From NCBI GenBank assembly GCA_023014485.1, contig JAJOZX010003309.1:124001-188000 (forward strand): 64,000 nucleotides of DNA. The letters are read 5' to 3'. The notes below the pieces were generated by a model that worked only from the letters and a program-made list of their open reading frames with translations, searched no databases and was not told where the DNA came from. The number at the start of each line of letters is the position of its first letter. Position 1 is the stretch's first letter. Made by a program: the position numbers and the translations under genes. Positions 33,388-45,380 of this stretch are shown one piece after another. This stretch comes from Bathynomus jamesi (lineage: Eukaryota > Arthropoda > Malacostraca > Isopoda > Cirolanidae).

Positions 33388-36300
33388 CTAAAACATGTTC
33401 ATAATGTCTTGCTTTGACTTGAAAACTGGCAACAATTCTCTGTGATCGATCCTAGAACGAACAAAACCATCTCTTCTCTCTTGCCCATACACTGAATGAG
33501 CTGCAGCTGAAACTTCCTGGATTGCTCTTTCACAGCTTTGAGTGTGAACTGAGAAGTTCTCAACTTCAAGTGGAGACCTGAGAAGCTCCTCAACTTCTCC
33601 TCTTGACATCTTACAAGTGAAGAGTGGCTCATACAGTTTCTCCTTATCCCAATTAATCAGAGTAATTGGAGAAGTGGCATCAAAATTCAGTTTAGGGTTT
33701 CTATGAGTTCTCAAACTCATGTCTCCATACTCAGACTTACCTCTGATCTTCTTGATCATCTCAACCCCCGCATGCCCTCTCCTCCTCCTCCTCACTGCGC
33801 AGGAGAGAGGCAATGAGGTTCTCACTGTGAGCATGATATGCTCCACGAACTATCACATGAGTGATTATGTTCCTGACTTCAGAGGTCTGGCTTCTCAGCA
33901 GTCCCAGATCGGTCACAATATGGTGAGGTCCATACCTCATGTGGTGCTTCACCTTGATCTCAAAATGCATCTTGAAGTAGAAGTCCAGGCAGAACTTCAG
34001 CAGCACCTCCAGCTCCTTCAACACCTCCCCCTTCAGACCATGCTGCCTCATCTACAGCATCAACAGAGCCTCACCTGCAGTCAGCCAGCGTGACTGATTC
34101 AGTGGGCCACACTTCGGACCAGCAACTTCCTTACTCAAATCTCCTGTCTTGAGAGCTTTGATCAGTAGGTAGCAGTTCTTCTGGTCAGTGCTAAGGTTCT
34201 GTCCAATGTCTTCTGGCAGTTCAATTATATCTTCTTCTTCTGGCAGAGCTTTGAAGCTAAAGTTGACAGGTATGTCATTGATCTTCTCCAAAAGTTTACC
34301 TATTGGGCCACTGAACCCAGACTTGTGCGTGTAGGGACCATCAAGCTTGATGATCATGTGCTTGAGGCTGAGTTCATTAATATGCAACTGGCATATCAGC
34401 CAGTGACACTTGTGACCTAGCAGTCTCTCCAAGTGAGTGATGGCTCCTCCATCAGGTCTTGTGTTTGTGTTGGTGGAGTCACCACCAAGTACCACAATAG
34501 TATATTTAGCATCACGATCACTAATCCACTCAAACAGAGCCTGAGCTATCTTCAGTGAAGGTTTCTCATTTCCTTCAGGTTCTTCTGGTGTACAATGGAA
34601 GAGATACTTCCCCTCAGGTTCCAAGGTAACACTGTAGTGCTCTTCAGTTGTAATATCAGGATGGAATCGGCCAGTTTCTTCATTGTACCTCATGATCTTT
34701 GTCTTCTTATCTTGTTTTCCATCAAAGAAAATTCCTTTAATCTCCTCTCCCTCTGTCCTTTACTCTAGGGCACTGATGGCGAACCTTTTCAACCCTGGGT
34801 GTCAAAAATTAAAAATTTTCGTGATCATATTCAAGTGGCGTGTCGCACACATAAACGATCACTGTTATCAAAAGAACATCGCAATTATAATAATAAAACT
34901 ATCTATTCTAGCTCATTTGAACAATACAGGAAAAATAAAAATAAATGACAATAAAATGTTTTAAAATAAAAACTACAATTTTACCTGTTATTTAGTGACT
35001 TCTTTGTTGCTGTACTCTTGAAGAAAGCTCTTTTATAGCAGGTGTGTAATTTGTACATTTTAATGCTACACAAGCAGCACTGACATCATCAACCAATCTC
35101 TTTCTCTTGTCCGTTTTGATGTTATTCAAGTTGAGAACAAAGTTTCGCAGGAGTAAGTTGATGAAAAAATTGTCAGTATAGCTTTGGCAAAAATATATAT
35201 AATCATTTCCTATTTAATTAGGTGAAATTAAAAACGTCTCTTGATTTGATCGATTTTCATTCTTTATAGTTTTTGTTTAACTTTTGGACGATAGAAATGT
35301 CAGTTTAGGCGTGTCAACAAAAAAACAGCAACGTGTCACCTTTGACACGCGTGTCATAGGTTCGCCATCACTGCTCTAGGGCATTCACCGAGGCACCTAT
35401 TACAGACGCTTTGACACTTCACATCTTCATCCTGTCAACAGCTAGATATGCCTTATCAGCAGATAGATGGCCAGCTTTGATGAGATCTTGCAAGAAACCA
35501 GTTGCAATGGCTGCTGCAGCAGTGTTTGCCACCTTGAACCTGACTGCAGCCGCAGCAGTGCTTGAGATATCCATGTAGTTCCTCCTGGCAGAGGTGGAGA
35601 CTTTGCCAGTGTTGACACTGGAGCTTGTGCCTGGTGCAGTACTGGAAAAATCTGTCAGCAGTAGGAGCTGCTCTGCCTGGAGACTCTTGCAAGGAAGTCA
35701 CCTCATCTTCATCACCATCATCAGCTCTAAGCAGTAGCTCCTTTTCTTCTTCCTCTTTTCTGTTTCTCTTCTCAGCTGCCTTCTGTTTTTCCTCCTTCCT
35801 TTTAGCAGCCTTCACCTGCTTCACTGTTTCCTTGACATCAACAGATGCCATCCGGAAGCCAGAAACTTCTGAGGGTTTGATCCTCTGGTAATGGAGCCAC
35901 TCTAGCTCTAGCTTTGGAATCTTCTGAGGCAGAGGACAGTCACAGTTGACATGAACTCTAGCAGCACAGCCAGAGCAGTCAGATGCTTCAGTTCCACAGA
36001 GAGTGATATCATGTCTGCAGGTTGTTATGTCAAACAATTTATCAAGTTTAGATATTCTCTTCTCTCTCTTTGCAGCCTTCACTTTGCCATTCACTAGGTC
36101 AGTCATTTCATTCCACCTGACAAGAATTTTCCTGGCAATGGATCTCTCTTGAGTGATCACAGGAGGAGTGAATTTGACATTGCTTTTGCGCCACTGTGCC
36201 AGTATCAGTGATGCCAAGTCATTAGCCAAATCTTGCAGAGGGTACTGAGCTCTCTTCATATCATCCAGAAGCAGCTTCTCTTCCTGGAGGAGGATTCCTC

Positions 36301-36418
36301 TCTGAAACACAGCTCTCCAGGTTGGAACTTCTGTGGGAAATAACTGCTTACCTGGACCCACCAGATCACTCAGCTTTGAACTAGAACATTTTCTGGTCTT
36401 TCGTCCTTGCTTAGCCAT
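33388..36418 (-). pseudogene. Unclassified transposon protein (possible transposase)
   Basis: Starts MAKQGRKTRKCSSSKLSDLV at 36418, just after a likely 3' splice site. Parts: N-terminal region resembling 13307; a Cys-rich segment CGTEASDCSGCAARVHVNCDC (about 35950-36010); a highly charged Lys/Glu coiled-coil stretch (about 35700-35850); a hAT MITE; then a folded domain with FFDGKQDKKT, VVLGGDSTNTNTRPDGG and CHWLICQLHINELSLKHMI (about 34350-34500); and a C-terminal HTQSCERAIQEVSAAA block. GDST and LHINEL recur in uncharacterised arthropod and cnidarian repeat proteins as I recall, but I cannot name the superfamily. Frameshifts near 35640 and 33850, among others. The acidic residues of the GDST and later blocks would be candidates for a DDE site; that is inference. 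Confidence 0.65.
34771..35373. mobile_element. hAT MITE (603 bp)
   Basis: Right end reversed reads CAGTGATGGCGAACCTATG; the left end CACTGATGGCGAACC differs at one base. A perfect 8-bp duplication CTCTAGGG lies at 34763-34770 and 35374-35381. It interrupts the coding region of the unclassified transposon gene between its charged region and its FFDGKQ block, so it is the youngest of three nested layers. Confidence 0.92.
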
Positions 36419-38922
36419 GGTGGCTACACAATCTTCACCAAGCTTTGTATCTGAAACATAGAAAATTATCACAGTGAAACTCTCGTAGCCTATAACAGCT
36501 GTTACAATGGTTTTGTTTGGTAAGAAACTGGTCTGTTACATTTGTACTACAGTGTATGTCCTCCGCAGCTGTTCTGTACATAACCAGAAAACGAAAAAGT
36601 GGAAATTTGAACACTTAAACGTGATTTTTAGCAAAAGTTCAAGAAAACAAACCACTCCTAAAATTAAATTTTACATAGGAATACATACTGCCAATCTTGA
36701 AATTCGCGCTTCAATGAGCATGATGCACCCTAATGTATCATACATCCTTCTAAAGGCCTAGAAACATACTCTAAGCACGCGCACATCATTCACGCAATAA
36801 CGTTCACAGTCATCAGCTATATTGTATGGACTAGCTTCATTAAAACTGTTGTATTAGCGGTTAAAATCTTCACGTTCACTATCACTCATGTTGGTATAGT
36901 TAAAGTAATGTTTGGGTGGAGGTAGTCCTACGTAATTTAAAGTTTCGCTAGAGAGAAATGTGTAAGGGAAATACTCTTTTCAAACTTCAGCGGCTACGCC
37001 CATGACCTTGGGTAGCTTGGGTAATTTAAAAGGTGTGAACAGCAGGGTGTCTGCAAACTGCACATTACCTCTTATCAGCATCTGTATTGGTTTGTTGCCT
37101 CTTTTCAAGGGATCACCTGTAAATATCGGAGACGACTCGTGTTCAAGCAACTCCTTATAAAGGAACTGTGTGTTAAATTTTGCCCCATTATGGGTAAGAA
37201 TATAGTCATTTTTTTGAACTTGTCCGCTAATTTGACAATATAGGATACAAAGAGTTTCACAGGGCTGTCGTGTGCAATCGTTTTAAAAACGTTTGTCCGT
37301 TTTTACATTTGTGACACTCATCACACTCAACATCCATGCACTCATCACAGATAGTCTGAATTACGAGTAAGTGTGGAATAACCTCTTTGGTTTCATCGTT
37401 CGTGTAAGTTTCTATATCGTAGTACACGGTTATACAAGGGTTATTTTAGGCTTAGCATCTTTCATATAACATACAGTACATTCTTCACTCCACCCGCCTT
37501 ATATTTTTCATGACATGTGGAACAGTGAATTTCATCGCATTTATGTTTGAAATTCCCCCAATTATCCATCATGTGAAACATACCGCATTTACAAATCCTC
37601 ATTTTCCTGCAAGTGCCAAATGATTTATGGAGTTCAAAGCATTTATTATTGAAAAATGTACGTCTACACACATTACACGCCCTCTTCTCAGCTTCAATTA
37701 TATGACTTTTACATTTGGGGCTTTTACACTTCTCACATACCATGTAGCACTGCTAACAATGTTTCACAATATCATCAGCAAACTCGAGACATCCCTTACA
37801 CAGATCATTGTGCCTTCCATATTTTTTACTTTTATCATAACTAGCGTAGAGAGTCCTTATATTACGGATGGGGAGATACGATGTTCCTGATAATCCTAAA
37901 ATAAGTAGAGGTCTTGTACGATCTCTCACACAGCTTTTAAAAACATACACAGTCCTACGACGATGATCCATTCCAAATACAACTATACGAACATTCATTT
38001 CCTGCTCGATCCTTCTCTCCTCTTCAGGACCCATATTACATTCAAACTCAAACTTATAATCTGAAGCCAGTTTACGGGCACGTTGCACAACCATAGGTAA
38101 CCAAATTTTTTGCGTCCATGTATTTAGCACAGTGAACATATGAGCTAAGATATTGCTATAAAGCCGCAACCACGATCGACGTTTAAATGTTTTCTGTAAA
38201 TAACCGGAGAATTGAAATTAAGAGTATAAGGTGTGGCACTATGACCACAACCCGGAATGCTCTGTCAATATCTACCGTGAAGTTGTCCATATTGAAGGCT
38301 GTACTACTTTGAGAGGCCTGCATTATACGGCCCGAGATATATTCTGTCTACAGCTGCCAAGCGTCTGAAGGGTATTACACCCAAAAATCATCTACGTCCC
38401 CGTCATCTGAACCGAACCTGAAAGACAACCTCGTCCGGACTTCACGTTCGTCGCGTTTCTGAAGGGCAAACTCCAAAAATCGTTCAACTACGAATCGCAG
38501 TCCAGTACCGTTGCTATACATGGATCCAGGGTCAACCCTCTCCACGTTCCGATTTGTAGTCAGGGTAGGGGTGGGGGTAGCGGTGGGCACCAACTCGAAT
38601 GTTATACATTTCTCCACAGCACGAGAAGCTGCTGCTGCTGCTGGTGTGGAGGAAGTACCCGGAATTGAACAGGAAAAAGGGGGTATATTTGAAGGAGGTA
38701 CTATTGTAGGGGTTGTGTTGTAAGATGTAAAGGGTTGGGGCTCTATTACTGGGGTTCTAGCAACCGGCGCAATCCTGGCATGCTTTATACCTGACGTGGA
38801 GGGTTCTTCATCATGCTTCCGCTTTGAATTTCCGCATGCTACAGGTATCGCTGGTGAGGACTTGTCAGCTGGGTTGAATTCTGTAGCTACACGGTCATCG
38901 GGGTCACGTGTAATATTGACGA

Positions 38923-39346
38923 TGGAGTATATGACGTTAATTCATTAAAAGGAAATGAGCATACATTCATTGTAAATGACGACCTCATGTTGGAAATGGA
39001 TAAAACGTTTGCCGAGACATTTACAGTGTTCTCCCACCATCTTAACATAAGTATATTCTTCATCAATCAGAATCTATTTTTCAAAAATAGATACATGCGC
39101 GATGTGTCGTTAAATACACAATATCTAGTCTTATTCGCACAACGTAGAGATGTGTAACAAATTGGGGTATTAGCCAATGAAATTTTCCCGAATCAGCGTA
39201 AGGAGTTTTTGGAAGTTTATAAAGAAGCCACAAGTCAGCGTTACGGATATTTGCTTTGTGACCTTCACCCGCGAAACACGTTTAGGGTGCTTCTAAGAAC
39301 GAATATATTCCCAAACGAGCCTGAAACGGTATATATTCCAGAATGA
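38923..39346 (+). pseudogene. Polinton packaging ATPase (FtsK/HerA-type), C-terminal part only
   Basis: In the family this ATPase drives genome packaging into the capsid. The reading keeps the Walker B-like hydrophobic strand and acidic pair (FIVNDDLML), the sensor block SIFFINQNLFF, and the conserved tail GYLLCDLHPRNTF...RTNIFP. An in-frame TAA lies at 39155-39157. The N-terminal half with the Walker A loop is absent; upstream sequence is instead open on the opposite strand as the N-terminus of polymerase B. The stop codon overlaps the next gene's ATG. Confidence 0.8.
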
Positions 39347-39666
39347 CAAATAGGCTGAAGAAATATCGTGAATTAATAAAAATCTATCAACGATTGTCCT
39401 GGGCACTGCAACAGATGTTTGTTAAAAATATCGACTCTGACTTTTTAAAATGCATCTGTGAAATCTGTCTTAATGTTATAAAATGTAATGTGCCAATGAA
39501 GTCCCCTCAGAAGGCTCGCTTACGTCGTTACAAGAACATAATACGTGCGCTCGCTCGTAAAAGTCAAACTGTGGGGAAGAAAAAGCGAATTATTGTACAA
39601 AAAGGAGGATTATTTCTCCCTATCTTATTTTCTGTTTTGGGACCTTTACTGACTAGATTAATATAA
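39343..39666 (+). CDS. Small basic protein with hydrophobic C-terminus, conserved in Polintons
   Basis: Intact 107-residue reading. ATG 39343 overlaps the ATPase stop (ATGA). The first two thirds are basic with two Cys pairs in the middle (CICEICLNVIKC). The end is VQKGGLFLPILFSVLGPLLT, a hydrophobic or amphipathic tail that suggests membrane or capsid-inner-face association. Small proteins with this kind of tail recur next to the ATPase in Polintons; the role is not established from sequence. It is one of the few undamaged genes of this copy. Confidence 0.7.
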   Translation: MTNRLKKYRELIKIYQRLSWALQQMFVKNIDSDFLKCICEICLNVIKCNVPMKSPQKARLRRYKNIIRALARKSQTVGKKKRIIVQKGGLFLPILFSVLGPLLTRLI

Positions 39667-40316
39667 CGAAGAAAGTGCTAGTGATTCTGCACGAGGTGTA
39701 TGCTTCATTGCAAAGTTCAAAGATTCCAGACACGGCTCTAGATCCCCGTAAAAGCAGGCTTAAAAGAATGGAAAGGGAGTTCTTAGCCCTATTAAACAGT
39801 GAAAAGTCACCTGATGAGAAAATGATCTTGTACCAAGAGGCTTTGCAGAAATTTCTTCATGAGTACGAAGAATATAAGAATTCGACAGATCTCCCCGTGG
39901 TTATTAGGCACAGCGCGAGCAATGCTGAACATGGCGACATAGAACCTGGGCCCGATGTTAGAGATGACCAACCGAAGAATAACGGAGCGCAACACATCGA
40001 ACATGTGTTAAAAAGCAGCCTCCCACATACATTGCGGAATAAAGGCTTAAGTCTTTATAATCTATTGAGTGAGGAGCCTATCATACAGTGGACCGATACA
40101 GGCGAGGTCATTGTTGAAGGAACAAGGATACAGGGATCCAATATCGTCGACATTGTCCATGATCTGGTGAGAAAGTGGAACAGGCCGTCAGCAACAGGAT
40201 GGAAACATATTAAGGCAGGACTACAACAAATAAATCTGAATAGGTTAAGAGGCTTGGATCAAGTCTCGCATGTGTCACAACTGAGTACGCCATCACCCCC
40301 AGCAGTAGCACTCTGA
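39666..40316 (+). pseudogene. Polinton protein of unknown function, start codon lost
   Basis: Open for about 216 codons. The natural first codon, directly after the upstream gene's stop, is ACG at 39666-39668 (ACG AAG AAA GTG), one base from ATG. The next in-frame ATG is at about 39769. N-terminal half Glu/Lys-rich and probably helical (MEREFLALLNSEK). C-terminal part has the compact block GLSLYNLLSEEPIIQWTDTG and ends in a basic helix followed by TPSPPAVAL. Position between ATPase and integrase is standard for Polintons. Function unknown. Confidence 0.65.
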
Positions 40317-40374
40317 AGATGAGAAAGAAGCGAACAAGCGGCCAACCTTATCCACGTGTCTCTAAAATACGCAA

Positions 40375-41422
40375 ATGGCTAACATATTAAGTGAACGCTA
40401 TTATGACATTTCTAACCCCGCCTCCTATAGCGGCGTTAATAGACTGTACACAGGTGTTTACAATGATGGAATAGGGAAAAAAGATGCTGAGAGGTTTTTG
40501 CGGGAGGAGGATGTTTATACATTTCATAAACGGTGAGGAAAAAGGTTTAAAACGGCCAAGACAACAGCGGATTGACTCTATTTGGCAAGCGGATTTAACA
40601 GACATGCAAAGATATTCAGTGTATAACGACGGCTACAGCTATATCCTATTCATAATAGATGTATTCTCTAGATATGTGTGGCTAATTCCTCTGAAAAATA
40701 AATCGCCTAAAACAGTTGCTAAAGCTACCAAAACGTTGATGTTGAAAGAAGAGAGGGTTCCTTGTTAATTTTGTACGGATATGCGGAAAGAATTTATAGG
40801 TCGCGCTTTTCAGAACATGCTGACAGAGTTTAATATCAGTTACTACATTAGCAGTTCTATACATAAAGCCTCTTTAGCTGAAAGAGTTCAACGTACTATA
40901 AAGGAACGCATGCATCGCTATTTTACACATAAAAACACATACAGATATATGAACGTTCTCGGGTCATTGGCCTAGTCATACAACCGTTCACACCACCGTA
41001 CGATTGGCACAACACCTAACGAAGTTTTAGAAAGAGGTACGCGCACAGAAGTGAGAAGAGATGGAGCACCGCCACCATACTCTACACATTTTAAAATCAA
41101 TGATTATGTCAGGCTATCACTTTCAGGAGATAAATTCGCGAAGGGATTTGAGCAAGGATGGACACGTGAGATTTTTATAGTTAGTGCTATGAGACCTAAA
41201 GGCGAGATAATGATGTATTACATTGAAGATTTGAATGGGGAAGAAATCGCAAGAGGCTTTTACCACGAGGAGTTGCAGAAAGTGACATTTAATTTAGGAA
41301 AAATTGTGTTTAAAATTGAAAAAATTTTAGGCAGCAAAGGTTCAGGACAGAGAAAAATGTACCTGGTGAAATGGCTAGGGTACCCAGAAAGCTTGAACAC
41401 CTATATAAAAGCTGCTGCAATA
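40375..41422 (+). pseudogene. Polinton integrase (retroviral-type DDE with chromodomain)
   Basis: Inserts the element and makes the 6-bp target duplication. Starts MANILSERYYDISNPASYSG at ATG 40375; frameshift at about 40530; core with WQADLTDMQ (first Asp), a stop at 40766-40768, TDMRKEFIGRAFQN (second Asp), and HKASLAERVQRT (catalytic Glu; the third motif). Another stop at 40973-40975; then the C-terminal barrel region and a chromodomain IEKILGSKGSGQRKMYLVKW (about 41318-41377). No stop follows the chromodomain: the frame continues into the next gene. Catalytic residues persist, but one frameshift and two stops kill it. Confidence 0.88.
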
Positions 41423-42313
41423 ATGAAGCTTAAATTGTATGCAACATGGCGCATAACCACTTCTCTCTCACACTCCCGTCCTCTTCTTCTGTCTGTACAT
41501 CCTAACAACACCCTTGCCAACTTTGTAACAGAGCTCCATGGGTCCATTGAGTTGGAATGTGATTCGTACGAAGTTGGTGTTTGTGAATTCCAGTTAGTCA
41601 CCAAATTTTTAACTCTTGAAAATACTCAGATCATATTTCTGATCCTTAGAAGAGTCGATGAGTGTGAAAAATTAGGCATAACCTTAGAAAATACTATGCG
41701 ATCAGTCCTGTTCGGTGAGGTACAGTACTATAGTACAAATGTAACACTATGAATCGGTCATTATGATACAGCCATGGATATCGTGAGGGGCTTAAACAAG
41801 TGTCTTGAAAAATCGTACCTGACAACCGATTTACTTTTTGAAGTCGTAAAAATAGACACGCCTGCACACACGTTGAAATTAAAATCAACGATTAGTAGAA
41901 ATATTAAAGATAAAGAGTTGTTCACAATTGTGGCCGAGGGTCGGTATGGTGCAGCCCTCCAAAGAGATACCTTTCACAAGGCAAAACATGACTTGTCCAG
42001 CTTAATGCATCAGCTGAAGATGGAGAAATTGGGTGAAAGCTGCCCATCCCCAGACATGTGCTATATTTACAGCAATATCGTAGAGCATGAATTTGTTGGG
42101 GACACCCAGACGCGCCTGCTGCTCATTGCACACATCCCCAATCATAGAGGGAAAAGTTTGAGCATTACATATGACAAGCCCCATTATGTGAATGTTGCTA
42201 CTAATCTATTAACCAATAGCTCAATATATATAAGAACGATTGAGGGAAAAAATTTCCCATCAGGTGATGGGAGCTTAACAGTGAAGCTACAGTTTCGTCG
42301 CATTCAGTTATAA
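41423..42313 (+). pseudogene. Polinton minor capsid (penton-like) protein candidate
   Basis: ATG 41423 opens in the same frame as the integrase end. The N-terminal block (SVHPNNTLANFVTELHGSIE followed by SYEVGVCEFQ) is the conserved beginning of a jelly-roll protein that sits after the integrase in Polintons. An in-frame TGA at 41750-41752 splits it; the rest (MDIVRGLNKCLEKSYL ... LTVKLQFRRIQL) is open to 42313. I assign minor capsid on position and N-terminal pattern, not on a proven match. A LINE is inserted right after the stop codon. Confidence 0.65.
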
Positions 42314-45300
42314 TGAAAATGAAAATGAAGTTTTATTGGCAGACTATAGTCCATATGACAAATATTATTAATACAGTGACAGTTCATATACTAAGGATAG
42401 AAATATACATAATTGATTAGAAATAATACTGTAATGTCGAAGTTTGGTGCAGCTACAGACAGACGTTTTCGTACCAAGAATGCCATAGTTTAGGCCTTAG
42501 AGGGTAAATGGCAGGACTCATGGATAGCTTTGATGATCGGGTTGGTTGATTTTTTAATTCTTTGCATTAGACTGTATTGAGCACGTCTTGTTACCTCCGG
42601 GAAGCTCGGGACATTGCGGGTAACAAACATTTGCGAAGCTGAGCATCTCGGGGGTAATCTATGTAAGAGTCTAAAAGACCTGTTGTACAGCAAATTTATG
42701 GTTCTACCAGAACCTTTTTTATAATTCACCCACAGTTGCTGTCCATATATATTACTGCAGAAAGTACGAAAGAGAGTGTCTTTAGCTTCACTTGTACAGA
42801 ATCGAAAGTTCCTTATAGTCATATTCGCTTTAGCACACAGGCTTCGAGATTATTTTCTTATAATCGAGTCATCACTCAAGGAGCTGGTAATAGTTTGACC
42901 CAAATACTTAAACTCTTGTACTTCCTCAATTACTTCACCATTCATTTTAAACCTTATATCAGCTGGCTGATTACAGCTTTTAGGATGAAATTGCATAACC
43001 TTAGTTTTTGTACCATTAAAAAGAATATCATGTTTCTGCGAATACTCTTCGCAGACTTTCAGTAGCCTATCCAGACCTTTAACAGAGGGACTTATTAACA
43101 CCATATCATCGGCATAAACTAAGTTATTTGTCCTTGTGTTATCTATACAACATCCCACTGTTGCCTCGTTAAGTGAAACAATTAATCCATCAATATACAC
43201 ATTAAACAGCATAGGGGAGAGCAAGGAGCCTTGTCTCACCCCGCAAGAGGAGCCAAAACACTCGGATAGTACATTGCCCCAACTAACAGCGAAAGATTGG
43301 TGGAATACCAAAATTTCAATAAATTTAATATCATATGTACATGGGAACCTTCCTGTCTTCTAGTTTTGCAAATAAAATATTGTGGTTCACCCTATTAGAT
43401 GGCTTACTTATGTCTAGGAAACAGCTATAAATAGTTTAATTACTGTCAATGTATTTAGATATTGTTTCTTTAAGTACATAGATACACAGGTCAGTTGAGT
43501 GGGACCTTTTAAAACGAAACTGATTAGATGTCTATAGGAAATCATTTAATCGGAGTAACAAAAGTTTTTCTAGTACCAATAGGCCTGTAATTATTGCTGG
43601 ACAGAATGTCTCCGTACTTATTTTTGACCAGGGGCAAGTTATATACCCTCATGAACTCTGCAGAGATATAGCTATGAGCAAGCATGGCTGATAGGAGCAA
43701 TGATATATACAGACATACTACGTCATTTGCATATTTTAAGTGCTCATTCGATAAGTCATCTACCCCTGACGCAGAACCAGTCTTTAACTCTTTAATTAAC
43801 CTCTCTACTTCAGAAAATGATATGAAAGTATTTTCCTTTGTCCCTTCCACAATCGTTTCGCTGCAATCTATCTTAAGATTATCTCTACTCACACTATTAA
43901 GAATGTTAGAATCGTAGTTTTTCCACAGCTTAGCAATTTCTTCCTCCCCTGACATCCCATCGATTGTCGGAGGGAGGACATTTTTGACACCCGTTTGATT
44001 CTTAACCAATTTCCAAAATTTGTTATTATCGTTATTTATGCGAGCTTCACAGACTTTTGATGCTCGAATAGACTCTTCTTCTTGTTTACAGCGTCTTATG
44101 GCCACCTTATGCTGACCCCTACTTCTTCACACATTTGTGTATACTGGTCCTAATCTGGGTCTACCATGAAAACACCACAAATCATAGGCGTCTTTCGATT
44201 CCCTCTTCAGGGGGGCAATAAAATCATTCCATCCAGGAATAATCTTAGTACGATAGTTGTAAGATTCAATCAGAGGGCTTCCTGCTTCTCTTAACAGGAA
44301 TTCTATCTTACTATAATACCTATCTATGAGTTTACAGTGAGAATCATTTGAGCAAGGATTATTACAGGGAAGATGCAAAATTTCTAAATTATTAAAAAGG
44401 TGACTTGTTCTCTCTTTGTATTCTATTCTCTGCTGCATATTAACATTGGACCAATCGACGCGATTATTCTTACCTATTGAGTTCTTGTTAAGTCGTGTTG
44501 CGCATAAATTGGTGAAGTTAATTAATATTTTTAACGGTCTATGATCAGAAAGAAGGAAATCATGCAGAATATGAACTCTAACAATTCGATCCTTTAGATT
44601 ATTACTAGTGAGACAATGATCAATCCACCTGGTGGTACCACTCATATCACTATCGTATGTAAAATTACCACTGGTTACCCCCTAATACCTCTACATCACT
44701 TATACTTAAATTGGCCGACTCGCACATGTTACCTAATTCTACAAAGAATTCCGAGTTCACATATGCGTTAAAGTCCCCCATTATTATACAGTGAGAATAT
44801 TTGGGGTTATCTGATGATGACTTAATTTTGTACAGCAAATCAATGTATTCATCTAGATTACTGCCGTTGTTGTATGGTAAATAGCAGTTTACAATTAATA
44901 TGCAATCATTGTTCACTTGTAATTCAATGCCTAACAACCTTACATTATCGCTTGTTAAAAATTTTATATGCTTTTACAAATTTTTCCTTATTAAGAAAGC
45001 AATACCACCAAAAGGGCTATCGTACATTAATTCATCTGACAAGTCTACTGCTGATGACGCATGGTACATAAAGTCATCATGGATGGTAGAGAGGAATTTT
45101 AGCTCTTGCTTAGGTAGCCAGTGCTCCTCCAGGAGTATCAAATCTGCACTGTCGCAAATTTTATGAACATCTACAGTTGAATTAATCACTGACCTTACAT
45201 TATATGAGACTATTTTCAACAAGTTATCCGCCATGACTGATAGAAATTTATTATTAATAAGATAATGACCCGAAGGCCTTTCACAGTCTATCGAGGGGTG

Positions 45301-45380
45301 AGATATAAGCATGGGAGTGGGCTTGGATCCATTTTTCAACCATACTACGCACCGCTGTCCCACTGTTGAAGAGGGGGGGG
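42314..45380 (-). mobile_element. APE-type LINE inserted between two Polinton genes
   Basis: About 3.07 kb, minus strand. The 3' end lies directly behind the minor capsid stop: AATAAA (complement of 42332-42337) followed by a tail of TTCATTT-type repeats. The 5' end is near a G-run at 45370-45380 and is truncated inside the endonuclease leader. I see no clear target duplication. Confidence 0.8.
42490..45363 (-). pseudogene. LINE ORF2: APE endonuclease plus reverse transcriptase
   Basis: Endonuclease 44127-45250: IVSYNVRSV, DLILLEEHWL, CYLPYNN, IIMGDFNA, and SDHRPL (catalytic end). RT: KTGSASGVDDLSNEHLK (about 43760), NNYRPIG (about 43570), SCGVRQGSLLSPMLFNVYID (motif B, about 43200), LVYADDMVLI (motif C, about 43100), then KYLGQTITSS and a C-terminal tail ending HESCHLPSKA at 42490. 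Part of RT between motif 2 and motif B lies in 43311-43540, which is broken by shifts and stops. Clade uncertain (CR1/jockey-like); different from the LINEs at 53138 and 59669. Confidence 0.8.

Larger units (their letters stand above)
32180..36734 (-). mobile_element. Unclassified DNA transposon inserted in polymerase B
   Basis: The ends are inverted repeats of about 90-100 bp (left starts ATTAGGGTGTATCATGCTCA; the right end mirrors it). It separates polymerase exonuclease motif III from the following conserved block. A 3-bp GTA flanks both sides; I see no convincing longer duplication. It carries the fuller version of the gene whose deleted relative lies at 12726-14299; both elements start with TAGGGTG. 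Two hAT MITEs are nested in it (32680-33199 and 34771-35373). Confidence 0.8.
30305..38930 (-). pseudogene. Protein-primed DNA polymerase B of the Polinton, split and inactivated
   Basis: Replicates the element by protein priming in the known family. In order on the minus strand: a Pro/Thr-rich N-terminus with an RKHDEEP basic patch (about 38870-38500); a Cys-rich zinc-ribbon-like region (37462-37760); exonuclease motifs YDIETY (about 37410), HNGAKFNTQFLYKELL (about 37160) and YCVNDV (about 36785); then a 4.55-kb insertion (32180-36734); then ATTIASLC at about 32125, FNGCWWHGCP at about 31865, motif A DFCSLYP at about 31545, motif B KLCLNGVLGKF at about 30980, motif C YAVTDS at 30740-30757, and the C-terminal KVKGIAFNH. 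Motif C normally reads YxDTDS; here the first Asp is Val (GTC at 30749-30751). There are many frameshifts and stops. Clearly dead. Confidence 0.88.

Noticed and set aside
35625..35891. Plus-strand Ser-rich protein with membrane-like stretch
   Set aside because: Antisense of the Lys/Glu-rich coiled-coil segment of the unclassified transposon protein.
32177..36737. 9-bp target duplication around the 4.55-kb transposon
   Set aside because: The related element at 12726-14299 has one, but here only GTA matches on both sides, so I do not claim a 9-bp duplication.
38511..38723. Small plus-strand gene with Val/Gly-rich start
   Set aside because: It lies antisense to the Pro-rich polymerase N-terminus, has no motif and no supporting context.
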